In this document: one piece after another, positions 37,577 through 46,519 of the stretch
Numbering within the stretch: the stretch's first letter is position 1
Layout of the letters: the number at the start of each line of letters is the position of its first letter
Assembly: GCF_000384655.1 (NCBI RefSeq)
Contig: NZ_ARQI01000122.1
Coordinates: forward strand, 19,587-83,586
Direction: 5' to 3'
DNA: 64,000 nt
Origin: Brachyspira innocens ATCC 29796
Lineage (GTDB): Bacteria > Spirochaetota > Brachyspiria > Brachyspirales > Brachyspiraceae
The notes under the pieces: generated by a model
What the model was told of the DNA's origin: nothing
The model's input: only the letters and a program-made list of their open reading frames with translations
Databases searched by the model: none
Program-made: the position numbers and the translations under genes

Positions 37577-38416
37577 TTAATTATACACAGACGCTTTTGA
37601 TTTTAAAGAACTAATTAGCGTCTCCAAATGCTTTTTACCTTCCTCTTCATTCCTTCCATTTATACTAACAGCATAAGTAAGATTTATATAGTAAGCAAAA
37701 ACATTATCTGTGGTAAAAGATTTTATAGATGTAGCTCTATCCAAAAACTCTTTTACTAAAGAACATTCAATATTTTCCATATTGTATGGGTCTGCTTTAT
37801 CTGAAGAATTGAATGTGTCAATAATACTGTTTATATAAGGCATATCCTTACCTACTCCGAAATCTGAAGCGGTAGATTTAGTTAAAGCGGATATTAATGA
37901 ATAGTCGCCTATTAACTCTTTTGATATTTCTTCACTTGAAAACCCTAAAGCTCTTCCATTTAAAGCTACCAATATATTTTTCAAATCACGCATAAATGAA
38001 GCATAACTTCTTATAAATGAATTGCCGCTTTTTATCATCTCTTCATAATACAAAGCAAGTAAAGCATTTTCTATATGTCTTACATTTTCCCATTCAACAT
38101 TTTTATTATCTTCTAGAAATTTATTCATATATGACGGCAAATTAGAAATTGTACTGTATTTCTGAATCTCTTCTTTACTGAATATTGAAGGTTCTATATG
38201 CTCTATATAAGGACTGAATAAACCTTTTTGCTTAGCTATAGCACTTACTAGATTTTTATTATCATTTTGATAAATAAGATAACTAAAAGATTTAGCATCT
38301 TTGGCACTTAAACTAGATAATATGCTTTGAGTAATTTCATTAATATCATACTTAGCCTTAGCATCAGAAAGTTTAACTTCGGGAAGACCTGAGATAAGAT
38401 AATAATATGATCCCAT
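37577..38416 (-). CDS. DUF2764 protein, probable V-ATPase C-like subunit
   Basis: A 279-residue, mainly helical protein of the DUF2764 family, which in spirochaetes and Bacteroidetes sits between atpE and atpA in the position where other operons encode subunit C. It begins MGSYYYLISGLPEVKLSD. It probably acts as the stalk-to-membrane coupler. I start at 38416, five bases from a GAGGGG box, rather than at the in-frame GTG at 38422 that would overlap the box. There is no transmembrane segment. The neighbouring atpE ends 11 bases upstream. Confidence 0.82.
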   Translation of the reverse strand: MGSYYYLISGLPEVKLSDAKAKYDINEITQSILSSLSAKDAKSFSYLIYQNDNKNLVSAIAKQKGLFSPYIEHIEPSIFSKEEIQKYSTISNLPSYMNKFLEDNKNVEWENVRHIENALLALYYEEMIKSGNSFIRSYASFMRDLKNILVALNGRALGFSSEEISKELIGDYSLISALTKSTASDFGVGKDMPYINSIIDTFNSSDKADPYNMENIECSLVKEFLDRATSIKSFTTDNVFAYYINLTYAVSINGRNEEEGKKHLETLISSLKSKASVYN

Positions 38417-38427
38417 ACTCACCCCTC

Positions 38428-39042
38428 TTATTTACTAAAAATTACTTCTTCCGTTTTTGCTTTTATATAATCACTGAAAAACTCTACAAAATCCTCATCT
38501 GTAAACTGAAGCTGATAATTTCCGCCTTCAGGTACGATTTTAAAACCATTAGATAATTTTTTATCAAAGTTGATAGTAGCATTTTTTATAGCTGCTTTTA
38601 TAGATTTTTCAAATGCTGAATCTATATCAGCTTTTTTTGATTCTGGGAAATACACTGTTACATCTGAATTAGTAGAAGATATATCCCATTTTTTTACTAC
38701 TTCAAGAATTAAGTCTTTTAAAAAGCTAGTATCTGCAAAAGCTCCTTTCAAGCCTTCTTCGAGTACTTTAGCTGTTACCAATTCTTTTACTCTTTGTTTT
38801 AAAGCACTAATTGATTGCTCGCCTGCCATACGTACATCTGTTATTGTATTTTTCTTTAGCTCTTCTGACTTTCTTTCGGCTTCTTTAACAATTTCTTCGG
38901 ACTTAGCTTCTGCTTCTTTTATTATTCTGTCAGCTTCGCTTTTAGCATTTGAGATTATTTCATCAGCTTTTTTGTTGGATTTTTCAACACCATCTTGATA
39001 TATACGTTCAAGAAGGGAGTCTAATTTTTTCTCTTCAGCCAT
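38428..39042 (-). CDS. atpE: V-type ATP synthase subunit E (peripheral stalk)
   Basis: A 204-residue peripheral-stalk subunit with a long N-terminal helix rich in Ala, Glu and Lys (EKSNKKADEIISNAKSEADR and so on, residues 15-75). It ends in a globular domain that docks on the head (FKIVPEGGNYQLQFTDEDFV). It is the first gene of the operon E-DUF2764-A-B-D-I-K. An AAGGAG box precedes the start. No genes for subunits F, G or a classical C are present in this operon, as is usual in spirochaetes. Confidence 0.9.
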   Translation of the reverse strand: MAEEKKLDSLLERIYQDGVEKSNKKADEIISNAKSEADRIIKEAEAKSEEIVKEAERKSEELKKNTITDVRMAGEQSISALKQRVKELVTAKVLEEGLKGAFADTSFLKDLILEVVKKWDISSTNSDVTVYFPESKKADIDSAFEKSIKAAIKNATINFDKKLSNGFKIVPEGGNYQLQFTDEDFVEFFSDYIKAKTEEVIFSK

Positions 39043-39655
39043 AATAACTCCTTAACGTTTTTTATAAATTGATTTATAGAAATTTTAAAATTTTCTCCAA
39101 AAAGACACCATCTTTATAGTTTACCAGTATTTTGAAAAAAATCAAGCAAAATAAAAAAAATATTGCTTACAGTATTAATTTTCATAATGCTCTAACAATT
39201 TTTAATAAATGTAAAACTTTTAAAGGCATATTGTATAAATATAATAAAAATATAAAACTATTTAAAAAATAAATTTAAATAAATATAAAATAAAAATTAA
39301 AAATATAAAAAATAAATATTAATAACAGACTTTTATATACAATAATAAACTACATTAAAAAAGCATAAAGTTTATTAAAATATAATGTCTATAACTTTCT
39401 AATAATTCTTAATTTAAATTATAATACATATTATTATAGCAAAAAAAATTAAGTAATACTTAAACACAATATCTTTTTCTTCTATATATTATTACTCTTA
39501 ATACTAAAGAAAAAGTTATTTTTTATCATATTATAATATACTATATTAATCATTATCATTTGATTTTTAATAAAAAATATATTATATTTTAACATAAAAA
39601 GATAATATTTTAAATTCAAAAATTTGCTTTTGAAGATTATTAGGAGGATTAGATA
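39043..39655. other. Long AT-rich divergent intergenic region
   Basis: This 613-base gap separates the V-ATPase operon (minus) from bcd-etfBA (plus). It contains no credible gene. A 94-base stretch (39234-39327) has no G and only two C residues. A probable bcd promoter lies at 39560-39588. I could not identify a confident ATPase promoter, though one must read leftwards from here. Confidence 0.7.
39560..39588 (+). promoter_or_regulatory. Sigma70-like promoter of bcd-etfBA
   Basis: TTGATT (39560-39565), a 17-base spacer and TATATT (39583-39588), about 68 bases before the bcd start. Confidence 0.55.
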
Positions 39656-40801
39656 ATGGAATTTAATTTGTCTAAAACACATGAACTTTTCAGACAAATG
39701 ATCAGAGAATTTGCTGAAAAAGAGGTAAAACCTTTAGCTGCAGAAGTTGACGAGGAAGAAAGATTCCCTGTTGAAACTGTAAAAAAAATGGCTGAAATAG
39801 GACTTATGGGTATACCTATTCCTAAAGAATACGGCGGAGCTGGCGGAGACAATTTAATGTATGCTATGGCTGTTGAAGAATTATCAAGAGTTTGCGGTAC
39901 TACTGGTGTTATCCTTTCTGCTCATACTTCTCTTGGTACTTGGCCTATATTACAATTTGGTACAGACGCTCAAAAACAAAAATATATTCCTAAACTAGCT
40001 AGCGGAGAATGGCTCGGTGCTTTCGGGCTTACAGAACCAAATGCTGGTACTGATGCAGCAGGTCAGCAAACTACTGCTGTATTAGATGAAGCTACTCAAG
40101 AATGGGTTCTTAATGGTTCTAAAATATTCATCACAAACTCTGGTTATGCTAATGTATATGTTATATTTGCTATGACTGATAAATCAAAAGGATTAAAAGG
40201 TATTTCTGCTTTCATCGTAGAATCAACTGCTCCTGGATTTTCTATAGGTAAAAAAGAAAAAAAATTAGGTATCAGAGGTTCTGCTACTTGCGAATTAATA
40301 TTTGAAAATGCAAGAATACCAAAAGACAACCTATTAGGAGAATTAGGCAAAGGATTTAAAATTGCTATGATGACTCTTGACGGAGGAAGAATAGGTATTG
40401 CTTCTCAGGCTTTAGGTATTGCTCAAGGTGCTCTTGATGAAACTGTAGCTTATGTAAAAGAAAGAAAACAATTCGGAAGAACTATCGCTAATTTCCAAAA
40501 CACTCAATTCCAATTAGCTAACCTCGAAGTAAAAGTAGAAGCTTCAAGACTTCTAGTTTATAAAGCTGCTTGGAGAGAAAGCAATCATCTTCCATACTCT
40601 GTAGATGCAGCAAGAGCTAAACTATTCGCTGCTGAAACTGCAATGGAAGTTACAACTAAAGCTGTTCAGCTTCATGGCGGATACGGATATACTAGAGAAT
40701 ATCCTGTTGAAAGAATGATGAGAGATGCTAAGATTACAGAAATCTATGAAGGTACTTCAGAAGTTCAAAGAATGGTAATCGCTGGAAGCCTTTTAAAATA
40801 A
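39656..40801 (+). CDS. bcd: Butyryl-CoA (short-chain acyl-CoA) dehydrogenase
   Basis: A 381-residue flavoprotein that interconverts crotonyl-CoA and butyryl-CoA. Signature blocks are GAFGLTEPNAGTDA, the FAD-binding WVLNGSKIFITNSGYA and, at the end, TEIYEGTSEVQRMVIAG with the catalytic Glu of the short-chain class. An AGGAGG box is well placed. etfB and etfA follow 36 and 32 bases apart. This layout is typical of anaerobic butyrate formation, possibly with flavin-based electron bifurcation through Etf to ferredoxin. The gene uses a high-expression codon set (GCT, GGT, GAA). Confidence 0.94.
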   Translation: MEFNLSKTHELFRQMIREFAEKEVKPLAAEVDEEERFPVETVKKMAEIGLMGIPIPKEYGGAGGDNLMYAMAVEELSRVCGTTGVILSAHTSLGTWPILQFGTDAQKQKYIPKLASGEWLGAFGLTEPNAGTDAAGQQTTAVLDEATQEWVLNGSKIFITNSGYANVYVIFAMTDKSKGLKGISAFIVESTAPGFSIGKKEKKLGIRGSATCELIFENARIPKDNLLGELGKGFKIAMMTLDGGRIGIASQALGIAQGALDETVAYVKERKQFGRTIANFQNTQFQLANLEVKVEASRLLVYKAAWRESNHLPYSVDAARAKLFAAETAMEVTTKAVQLHGGYGYTREYPVERMMRDAKITEIYEGTSEVQRMVIAGSLLK

Positions 40802-40837
40802 TATAATTAGTAAATAAACATTTATGGAGGAATAGAA

Positions 40838-41623
40838 ATGAAAATAGTAGTTTGTGTAAAACAGGTGCCAGATACAACTGAAATTAGATTAGACCCTGTT
40901 AAAGGTACATTAATAAGAGATGGTGTTCCTAGTATAATGAACCCTGATGATAAAAGCGGATTAGAAGAAGCTTTAAAATTAAAAGATAAATACGGTGCTC
41001 ATGTTACAGTAATAACAATGGGACCTCCTCAAGCTGAAGCTATATTAAGAGAAGCTTTTGCTATGGGAGCTGACAGAGCTATTCTTATAACTGATAGAAA
41101 ATTCGGAGGTGCTGATACTCTAGCTACTTCTAATACTTTAGCTGCAGCTTTAAGAACTTTAGAATATGATCTTATTATCTCTGGAAGACAAGCTATAGAC
41201 GGTGATACTGCTCAAGTTGGTCCGCAAACAGCTGAACACTTACAAATACCTCAAATTTCTTATGCTAAAGAAATTCAGTATAATGAAGCTGATAAATCAT
41301 TAACTGTAAAAAGAGTAATAGAAGACGGATACTATCTATTAAATGTTCAATTACCTGCTCTAGTAACAGTATTATCAGAAGCTAACAGCCCTAGATACAT
41401 GAGAGTTAAAGGAATAGTGGAAGCATATGATAAAGAAGTTGAAATATGGACATCAGAAACTATTAAAATAGACCCTTCATTGATAGGTCTTACTGGTTCT
41501 CCTACTAAAGTAAAAAAAGCATTTACTAAAGGAGCTAAACAAGCTGGTAAAGTATTTGAAGTTGATACTAAAGAAGCTGTTAATATCATAATTGAAAAAT
41601 TAAAAGAAAAATTTGTTATCTAA
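40838..41623 (+). CDS. etfB: Electron transfer flavoprotein beta subunit
   Basis: A 261-residue EtfB. The family starts with KIVVCVKQVPDTTEIRLDP, seen here, and continues with MNPDDKSGLEEALKLKD, GPPQAEAILREAFAMGADRA and GRQAIDGDTAQVGPQTAEHL. In bifurcating Etf the beta subunit carries the FAD at which electrons split between ferredoxin and Bcd; non-bifurcating forms bind AMP here instead, and I cannot distinguish these by eye. A GGAGG box precedes the start. It forms an operon with bcd and etfA. Confidence 0.95.
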   Translation: MKIVVCVKQVPDTTEIRLDPVKGTLIRDGVPSIMNPDDKSGLEEALKLKDKYGAHVTVITMGPPQAEAILREAFAMGADRAILITDRKFGGADTLATSNTLAAALRTLEYDLIISGRQAIDGDTAQVGPQTAEHLQIPQISYAKEIQYNEADKSLTVKRVIEDGYYLLNVQLPALVTVLSEANSPRYMRVKGIVEAYDKEVEIWTSETIKIDPSLIGLTGSPTKVKKAFTKGAKQAGKVFEVDTKEAVNIIIEKLKEKFVI

Positions 41624-41655
41624 TAACAAATAACCTTAAATAAAGGAGATGAATA

Positions 41656-42675
41656 ATGAATTTAAGTGATTATAAAGGAATATTAGTATTTGCTGAACAA
41701 AGAGATGGTGTACTTCAAAACGTAGGTTTAGAATTAATCGGAGAAGCAAAAAAACTCGCAGCTCAATTAAAAACACCTGTAACAGCTGTTTTAATGGGAC
41801 ATAATATACAAAATTTAGCTCAAACTTTAATAGAATATGGTGCTGATATAGTATTAGTAGTAGATAATGAACATCTAAAACTATATGATACTGAAGCATA
41901 TGCCCAAGTATTTAAAGCAGTAATAGATGCGAAAAAACCTGAAATCGTACTATTAGGTGCAACTACTTTAGGAAGAGATTTAGCTCCTAGAGTATCTTCA
42001 AGAATGAATACTGGACTTACAGCAGACTGTACAAAATTAGACATAGACGAAGCTACAAATGTTTTCGGTATGACTAGACCTGCATTCGGCGGTAACTTAA
42101 TGGCTACAATCGTATGTCCAGATCATAGACCTCAAATGGCTACTGTAAGACCTGGTGTTATGCAGAAAATGCCTAGAGAAGAAGGAAGAAAAGGTGAAAT
42201 TGAAGTATTCCCTGTAAATATAGATACTTCTAAAATGAAAGTAAAAATCCTAGATATAGTAAAAGAAACTTCTAAAAAAGTTGACATTACAGAAGCTAAA
42301 ATATTAGTATCTGGAGGAAGAGGCGTAGGTTCTAAAGAAAACTTCAAAAACCTTGAGGCTGTAGCTTCAAAAATAGGAGCAACAGTTTCTGGTTCAAGAG
42401 CAGCAGTAGACGCTGGATTTATAGAACAAGCAAGACAAGTTGGACAAACTGGTAAAACTGTAAGACCAAATATATATTTCGCTTGCGGTATATCTGGTGC
42501 TATTCAGCACATGGCTGGTATGGAAGAATCAGAATACATTATTGCTATAAACAAAGATAAAGACGCTCCAATGTTTGGCATTGCTGATTTAGGTATAGTA
42601 GGAGATGTAAACAAAGTACTTCCTCTATTAGCTGAAGAATTAGCAAAAGCAATAGAAGCTAAAAAAGCTAAGTAA
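41656..42675 (+). CDS. etfA: Electron transfer flavoprotein alpha subunit
   Basis: A 339-residue EtfA. The N-terminal domain includes LLGATTLGRDLAPRVSSRMN, and the C-terminal FAD-binding domain has the family signature VSGGRGVGSKENFKNLEA, GSRAAVDAGFIEQARQVGQT, PNIYFACGISGAIQHMAGM and FGIADLGIVGDVNKVLP. No N-terminal ferredoxin domain is attached. An AAAGGAG box precedes the start. A strong terminator follows, so bcd-etfB-etfA is a complete transcription unit. Confidence 0.95.
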   Translation: MNLSDYKGILVFAEQRDGVLQNVGLELIGEAKKLAAQLKTPVTAVLMGHNIQNLAQTLIEYGADIVLVVDNEHLKLYDTEAYAQVFKAVIDAKKPEIVLLGATTLGRDLAPRVSSRMNTGLTADCTKLDIDEATNVFGMTRPAFGGNLMATIVCPDHRPQMATVRPGVMQKMPREEGRKGEIEVFPVNIDTSKMKVKILDIVKETSKKVDITEAKILVSGGRGVGSKENFKNLEAVASKIGATVSGSRAAVDAGFIEQARQVGQTGKTVRPNIYFACGISGAIQHMAGMEESEYIIAINKDKDAPMFGIADLGIVGDVNKVLPLLAEELAKAIEAKKAK

Positions 42676-42707
42676 TAAAATTATTTAGAAATATTTTTTA
42701 ATAAACA

Positions 42708-42745
42708 AGAGCAGGTACTGAAAATAAAATTTCTATACCTGCTCT
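42708..42745 (+). terminator. Terminator of bcd-etfBA
   Basis: A perfect 10-base stem AGAGCAGGTA (42708-42717) and TACCTGCTCT (42736-42745), followed by ATTTTTATTT, 32 bases after etfA. Confidence 0.85.
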
Positions 42746-42893
42746 ATTTTTATTTAAATAAAAATATTATTAAAAACTATACTACGCTTCCATAATCGAC
42801 TTCTTTTTTTATCATCTAATTAAATCATTATTTGTATACGATAATATATAACAAATATACAATAAAATTTAAATAACAATTAAGGAATAATTT

Positions 42894-43424
42894 ATGAATA
42901 AATACGAGCATATATCAAAGATACTTATCTCAGAAGAAGATATAAATAATAAAGTTAAAGAATTAGCAGAAGAAATCTCTAATGATCTTAAAGATAAAGA
43001 AAATATACCCTGCATTATAGGACTTCTTAAAGGCTCATTTATGTTTATTGCAGACCTCACAAGATATATTGATGTGCCTGTAGAAATTGATTTTATGATA
43101 GTATCAAGCTATGGAAACAATAAAATAGGTTCTGAAATTAAAATACTAAAAGATGTTGATGTACCTCTTACTGGAAGAGATGTAATAATAGTAGAAGATA
43201 TTATTGACACAGGCTGTACTTTAGAAAAAATATGCGAAGTATTAAAAACTAGAAATCCAGCCTCTCTTAAAATATGCACACTTCTAAACAAGCCTTCAAG
43301 AAGAAAAGTTGATATAAAAATAGACTATAATGGTTTTGATATAGAAGATGAGTTTGTAGTAGGCTACGGAATTGACTATGCTCAGAAATATAGAAACCTT
43401 CCTTATATCGGTGTTGTTGAATAA
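42894..43424 (+). CDS. hpt: Hypoxanthine phosphoribosyltransferase
   Basis: A 176-residue purine salvage enzyme that makes IMP or GMP from the base and PRPP. The PRPP-binding loop is DVIIVEDIIDTGCTLEKICE. An early GLLKGSFMFIADL supplies the cis-peptide loop, and FVVGYGIDYAQKYRNLPYIG closes the active site. A weak AAGGA box precedes the start. It is transcribed alone between two intergenic gaps. Length and motifs are complete. Confidence 0.94.
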   Translation: MNKYEHISKILISEEDINNKVKELAEEISNDLKDKENIPCIIGLLKGSFMFIADLTRYIDVPVEIDFMIVSSYGNNKIGSEIKILKDVDVPLTGRDVIIVEDIIDTGCTLEKICEVLKTRNPASLKICTLLNKPSRRKVDIKIDYNGFDIEDEFVVGYGIDYAQKYRNLPYIGVVE

Positions 43425-43767
43425 ATAAACAATTATAACTCTACGCACGCAGAATAAACTTTTTATAAAAAATAGATTTAAACATTCTAATCTCACAATA
43501 TGAAAATACAAAATTATACGTGCGTAAAATAAAATTCAAAATTTAAAAGGCGCTTGGGTGGGCTTTAAAATATAAAAATTACATATTTAATCTAAATAAT
43601 ATATACAAATAAAAAAGAAGTAAACAAGTCTTAAAGGGCGGGGATGTAAATAAAGTTAAAAATAGAACTAATTTAAATAAAATTATAAAAAATAAAATCC
43701 TTGTATAATAAATAAAAAAAATATATACTATAATCCTTATTTATATATTTTTGGGTTGGAAATATAA
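43425..43767. repeat. Intergenic gap with inverted repeat and GC-rich remnants
   Basis: A 343-base gap with an inverted repeat, TACGCACG (43442-43449) against CGTGCGTA (43519-43526). Two short G-rich patches, GGCGCTTGGGTGGGC (43550-43564) and AAAGGGCGGGGATG (43635-43648), stand out from the AT-rich background. The pattern looks like a dispersed repeat or degraded element. No credible gene is seen. Confidence 0.45.
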
Positions 43768-45216
43768 ATGAACAAAAAAAATATAGTAATAATTGGGGCT
43801 GGAAATGCAGGAGAAACTCTTGCATATGAAATACTCACTTCTGATGATAATAATGAATATAATATATTATGCTTTTTAGATGATGATATAAATAAAAAAG
43901 AAATTAATATCAAAAATCACTCTATAAAAGTTAAAGGCAAAGTAAAAGACATAGAGAATATAATAAAAGAATACAAAAATGATAATACCAATATAGAAGA
44001 GATTATTATTGCAATACCAACTCTCAAACAAAAAGAACTTCTTGAAATACTTGATATAATATATCCTACTGGAATAAGATATAAAATACTGCCAGGATTT
44101 TTTGAAATAATAAAAGGCAATGCCTCTATAAAAGATATAAGAAATCTTGAACCTTCAGACTTGCTCGGAAGAGAAGAGATTGGTTTTGATGAAAAAGAAA
44201 TATCAGCATACTATAAAGATAAAACAATATTAGTTACAGGAGGAGGAGGATCTATTGGAAGCGAACTTGTAAGACAGTTAATTACACTTCCTGTAAAAAA
44301 AGTTATGGCTTTGGATAATTCTGAAAGTGCTGTTCATAATCTTATAATGTCTTTAAATGATAGAAACAATGAAAAACATAAACACAAATTTATGTATATA
44401 ATATCAAATGTACGCGACTATGTTAAAGTTGATAAAATCTTAAAAGAAGAAAAGCCAGATATAATTTTTCATGCAGCCGCCCATAAACATCTTCCTTTTA
44501 TGGAAAGCTATCCAGAAGAAGCTATTAAAAATAATATACTAGCCACAGAAAATATAGCAACCCTTGCCATTAAAAATAATATAAAAAACTTTGTATTTAT
44601 ATCAACGGATAAAGCAGTACGCCCTACTTCATTAATGGGAGCAAGCAAAAGAATATGCGAAAGAATGATAATGTCATTGTCGCATGAACAAAATAATACC
44701 GCATTCAAAATAACAAGATTTGGAAATGTTTTGGGAAGCAGCGGAAGCGTTATACCAGTATTTGAAAAGCAGATAAGAGAGGGCAAAGCATTAACTGTTA
44801 CGCACCCTGAAATGGTAAGATTTTTTATGTCAATAAGGGAAGCTGCAAGACTTGTAATTAAAGCATGTACTTTAAATGACGGCATAATATTTACTTTGGA
44901 TATGGGAAAGCCTGTAAAGATTTTGGACTTGGCTAAAAATATGCTAAAAATGTACGGACTTACTGAAAAAGATATACCTATAATTTTTACTGGAATTAGA
45001 GAAGGAGAAAAACTTTATGAAGAGATTTTAATGGACGATGAAACATTAATACCTTCTCAATATAAAAAATTATTTATCGCAAAAGACCCAGTTAAATGCC
45101 TCACTCCTGAAGAGAGAAAAGTTATGATTGATGCATTTGATATTGCTTCTCTTGATGCTGATAAAGAAACTATAAAAATGCTCATGCATAGATATATAGA
45201 AGAATATACAGGATAA
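43768..45216 (+). CDS. Soluble CapD/FlaA1-type nucleotide-sugar dehydratase
   Basis: A 482-residue enzyme of the UDP-N-acetylglucosamine 4,6-dehydratase family (CapD, PglF, WbpM). A first Rossmann-like module starts at once (KNIVIIGAGNAGETLAYEIL). The catalytic module has TILVTGGGGSIGSELVRQL near residue 153 and FVFISTDKAVRPTSLMGASK with the Thr/Asp, Met and Lys catalytic set. Larger relatives of about 600 residues begin with four transmembrane helices; these are absent, so this form should be cytoplasmic. It probably makes a deoxy-amino sugar precursor for surface glycans or flagellin glycosylation. No glycan genes are adjacent. Confidence 0.9.
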   Translation: MNKKNIVIIGAGNAGETLAYEILTSDDNNEYNILCFLDDDINKKEINIKNHSIKVKGKVKDIENIIKEYKNDNTNIEEIIIAIPTLKQKELLEILDIIYPTGIRYKILPGFFEIIKGNASIKDIRNLEPSDLLGREEIGFDEKEISAYYKDKTILVTGGGGSIGSELVRQLITLPVKKVMALDNSESAVHNLIMSLNDRNNEKHKHKFMYIISNVRDYVKVDKILKEEKPDIIFHAAAHKHLPFMESYPEEAIKNNILATENIATLAIKNNIKNFVFISTDKAVRPTSLMGASKRICERMIMSLSHEQNNTAFKITRFGNVLGSSGSVIPVFEKQIREGKALTVTHPEMVRFFMSIREAARLVIKACTLNDGIIFTLDMGKPVKILDLAKNMLKMYGLTEKDIPIIFTGIREGEKLYEEILMDDETLIPSQYKKLFIAKDPVKCLTPEERKVMIDAFDIASLDADKETIKMLMHRYIEEYTG

Positions 45217-45410
45217 ATAAAAAACTTTATACCCAAAAAATATAGCTTGTCAACTGATGCACTTTATATAGAATTATAAACCTTTTTGCCGCAACTTCGT
45301 TAAAGTTTTTGCCAACACCACAGTAGAACTTTGTCAAATACAGTTCTTTCACCTAACTACAGCTTCGCAGGCCAAAGCCTATATATTAAAAACAAAATAT
45401 GATTTTATTT

Positions 45411-45441
45411 TTGACAAACTATAATTGTTTAGGTATATAAT
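45411..45441 (+). promoter_or_regulatory. Recurrent promoter-like box
   Basis: TTGACA (45411-45416), a 17-base spacer that ends TTGTTTAGG and TATATAAT. It closely resembles the minus-strand box at 8517-8545. It reads into the MITE-like element, and no gene start follows closely. Confidence 0.45.
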
Positions 45442-45462
45442 TTATTTTTATAAAACATATAT

Positions 45463-45757
45463 TAGACTTGTTTCAAAACTACTTGACAAATAATTTTATG
45501 AGTTTTTTATTTTATGCTAAATTATATAATATTAATTATAAAATAAATCATATGTTGTATGATTTATCATTTTAATATATAAATATGCAGTCGGCTGTGC
45601 CTGCTTCTCGCCGCAGGCGTACTTCGTATGTGCCACACCGAAGGCGGACAGGCGTCACAAAAGAAGTGGGGTTTGTGGTAAAGCCCCAACTATAATCAAA
45701 AAAATATTAAATTAAAAAACTATAAACGTTAATAAATTGAGTTTTGAAACAAGTCTA
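45463..45757. mobile_element. MITE-like element
   Basis: A 295-base segment bounded by a perfect 18-base inverted repeat, TAGACTTGTTTCAAAACT (45463-45480) and its complement (45740-45757). If the outermost TA on each side is a target duplication, the element starts with GAC and ends with GTC, like elements of the Tc1/mariner-IS630 group. It encodes no transposase. Its core (45595-45690) is much richer in G and C than the surroundings and includes a hairpin TGGGG (45667-45671) with CCCCA (45684-45688). The wider 616-base gap (45217-45832) also contains mixed-composition DNA at 45280-45380 and no credible gene. Confidence 0.6.
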
Positions 45758-45767
45758 TTAAAAAACT

Positions 45768-45796
45768 TTGACAAAAAACAATATTTTGAGTATAAA
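45768..45796 (+). promoter_or_regulatory. Sigma70-like promoter of the AhpD-like gene
   Basis: TTGACA (45768-45773), a 17-base spacer and TATAAA (45791-45796), just to the right of the MITE-like element and 37 bases before the start. Confidence 0.6.
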
Positions 45797-45832
45797 TTAA
45801 TACAAATAAAAACTATATTAGGATAAAAAATA

Positions 45833-46450
45833 ATGAATAATCTAATCAATTTTAAAATTAAAGACAAAGAAAATTATTTTGAAAGTGAAACTACTGCATA
45901 TATTAAACCACCTAAAAAAATACCATTCTTTTTAAAACTTCCAATGTGGATAGCAAAAAAGAAAGTAAAAAAAGACCTGCTACTTCCAAAGATTTTAGCT
46001 TGGAACTCTAAAACTGCAATAAGCTCTGGTATAATGGAGGCATTAATTACGCATGACGATAAGGAAGTGCCTAAAAGACTTTTAAAACTCATAAGAATAC
46101 AAATCTCAATAGATATAGCATGCCCATTTTGTATAGATATGAACAGCTTTGAATATGATAAAGATAGTGTAACTGAAGAAGAAATAAAATATTTACAAAA
46201 TAAAGATATAGATTCATGTCCTACAATATCAAATAAAGAAAAGATTGCTTTAAAATATATTTCAGCTATTACAAAAACACCAGTAATAATATCCGAAGAA
46301 TTAATAACGGAAGTAAAAAAAGAGTATTCAGAGCGTGCAATATTAATATTAGCCTCTACTGCCGCACAGGTGAATTATTGGGCAAGGCTTATAAGGGCTT
46401 TGGGAGTACCTACTGCAGGGTTTACCAATATATGCAAAATTAACAAATAG
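45833..46450 (+). CDS. Carboxymuconolactone decarboxylase/AhpD-like protein
   Basis: A 205-residue helical protein of the AhpD/CMD superfamily. The core at residues 78-110 has the redox pair in IACPFCIDMNSFEYD (Cys-x-x-Cys). Two CMD-type helical regions flank it: LLPKILAWNSKTAISSGIME, and later ILASTAAQVNYWARLIRALG. A proton-relay His usually found after the second Cys is not at the standard spacing, so peroxidase-partner activity is uncertain. It is transcribed alone from its own promoter. It lies between a MITE-like element and a restriction-type locus. Confidence 0.8.
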   Translation: MNNLINFKIKDKENYFESETTAYIKPPKKIPFFLKLPMWIAKKKVKKDLLLPKILAWNSKTAISSGIMEALITHDDKEVPKRLLKLIRIQISIDIACPFCIDMNSFEYDKDSVTEEEIKYLQNKDIDSCPTISNKEKIALKYISAITKTPVIISEELITEVKKEYSERAILILASTAAQVNYWARLIRALGVPTAGFTNICKINK

Positions 46451-46462
46451 AGCATAAAAATA

Positions 46463-46491
46463 TTGACTATAAAGTAAAAAATTATTATACT
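46463..46491 (+). promoter_or_regulatory. Sigma70-like promoter of the DUF262 operon
   Basis: TTGACT (46463-46468), a 17-base spacer and TATACT (46486-46491), 28 bases ahead of the first DUF262 gene. Confidence 0.65.
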
Positions 46492-46519
46492 TGAAACATT
46501 ATATAAAAGGTTTCTATAT

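Noticed and set aside
39482..39697. A minus-strand frame in the gap before bcd
   Set aside because: It is a low-complexity product of AT-rich noncoding DNA and overlaps the bcd start and its ribosome site.
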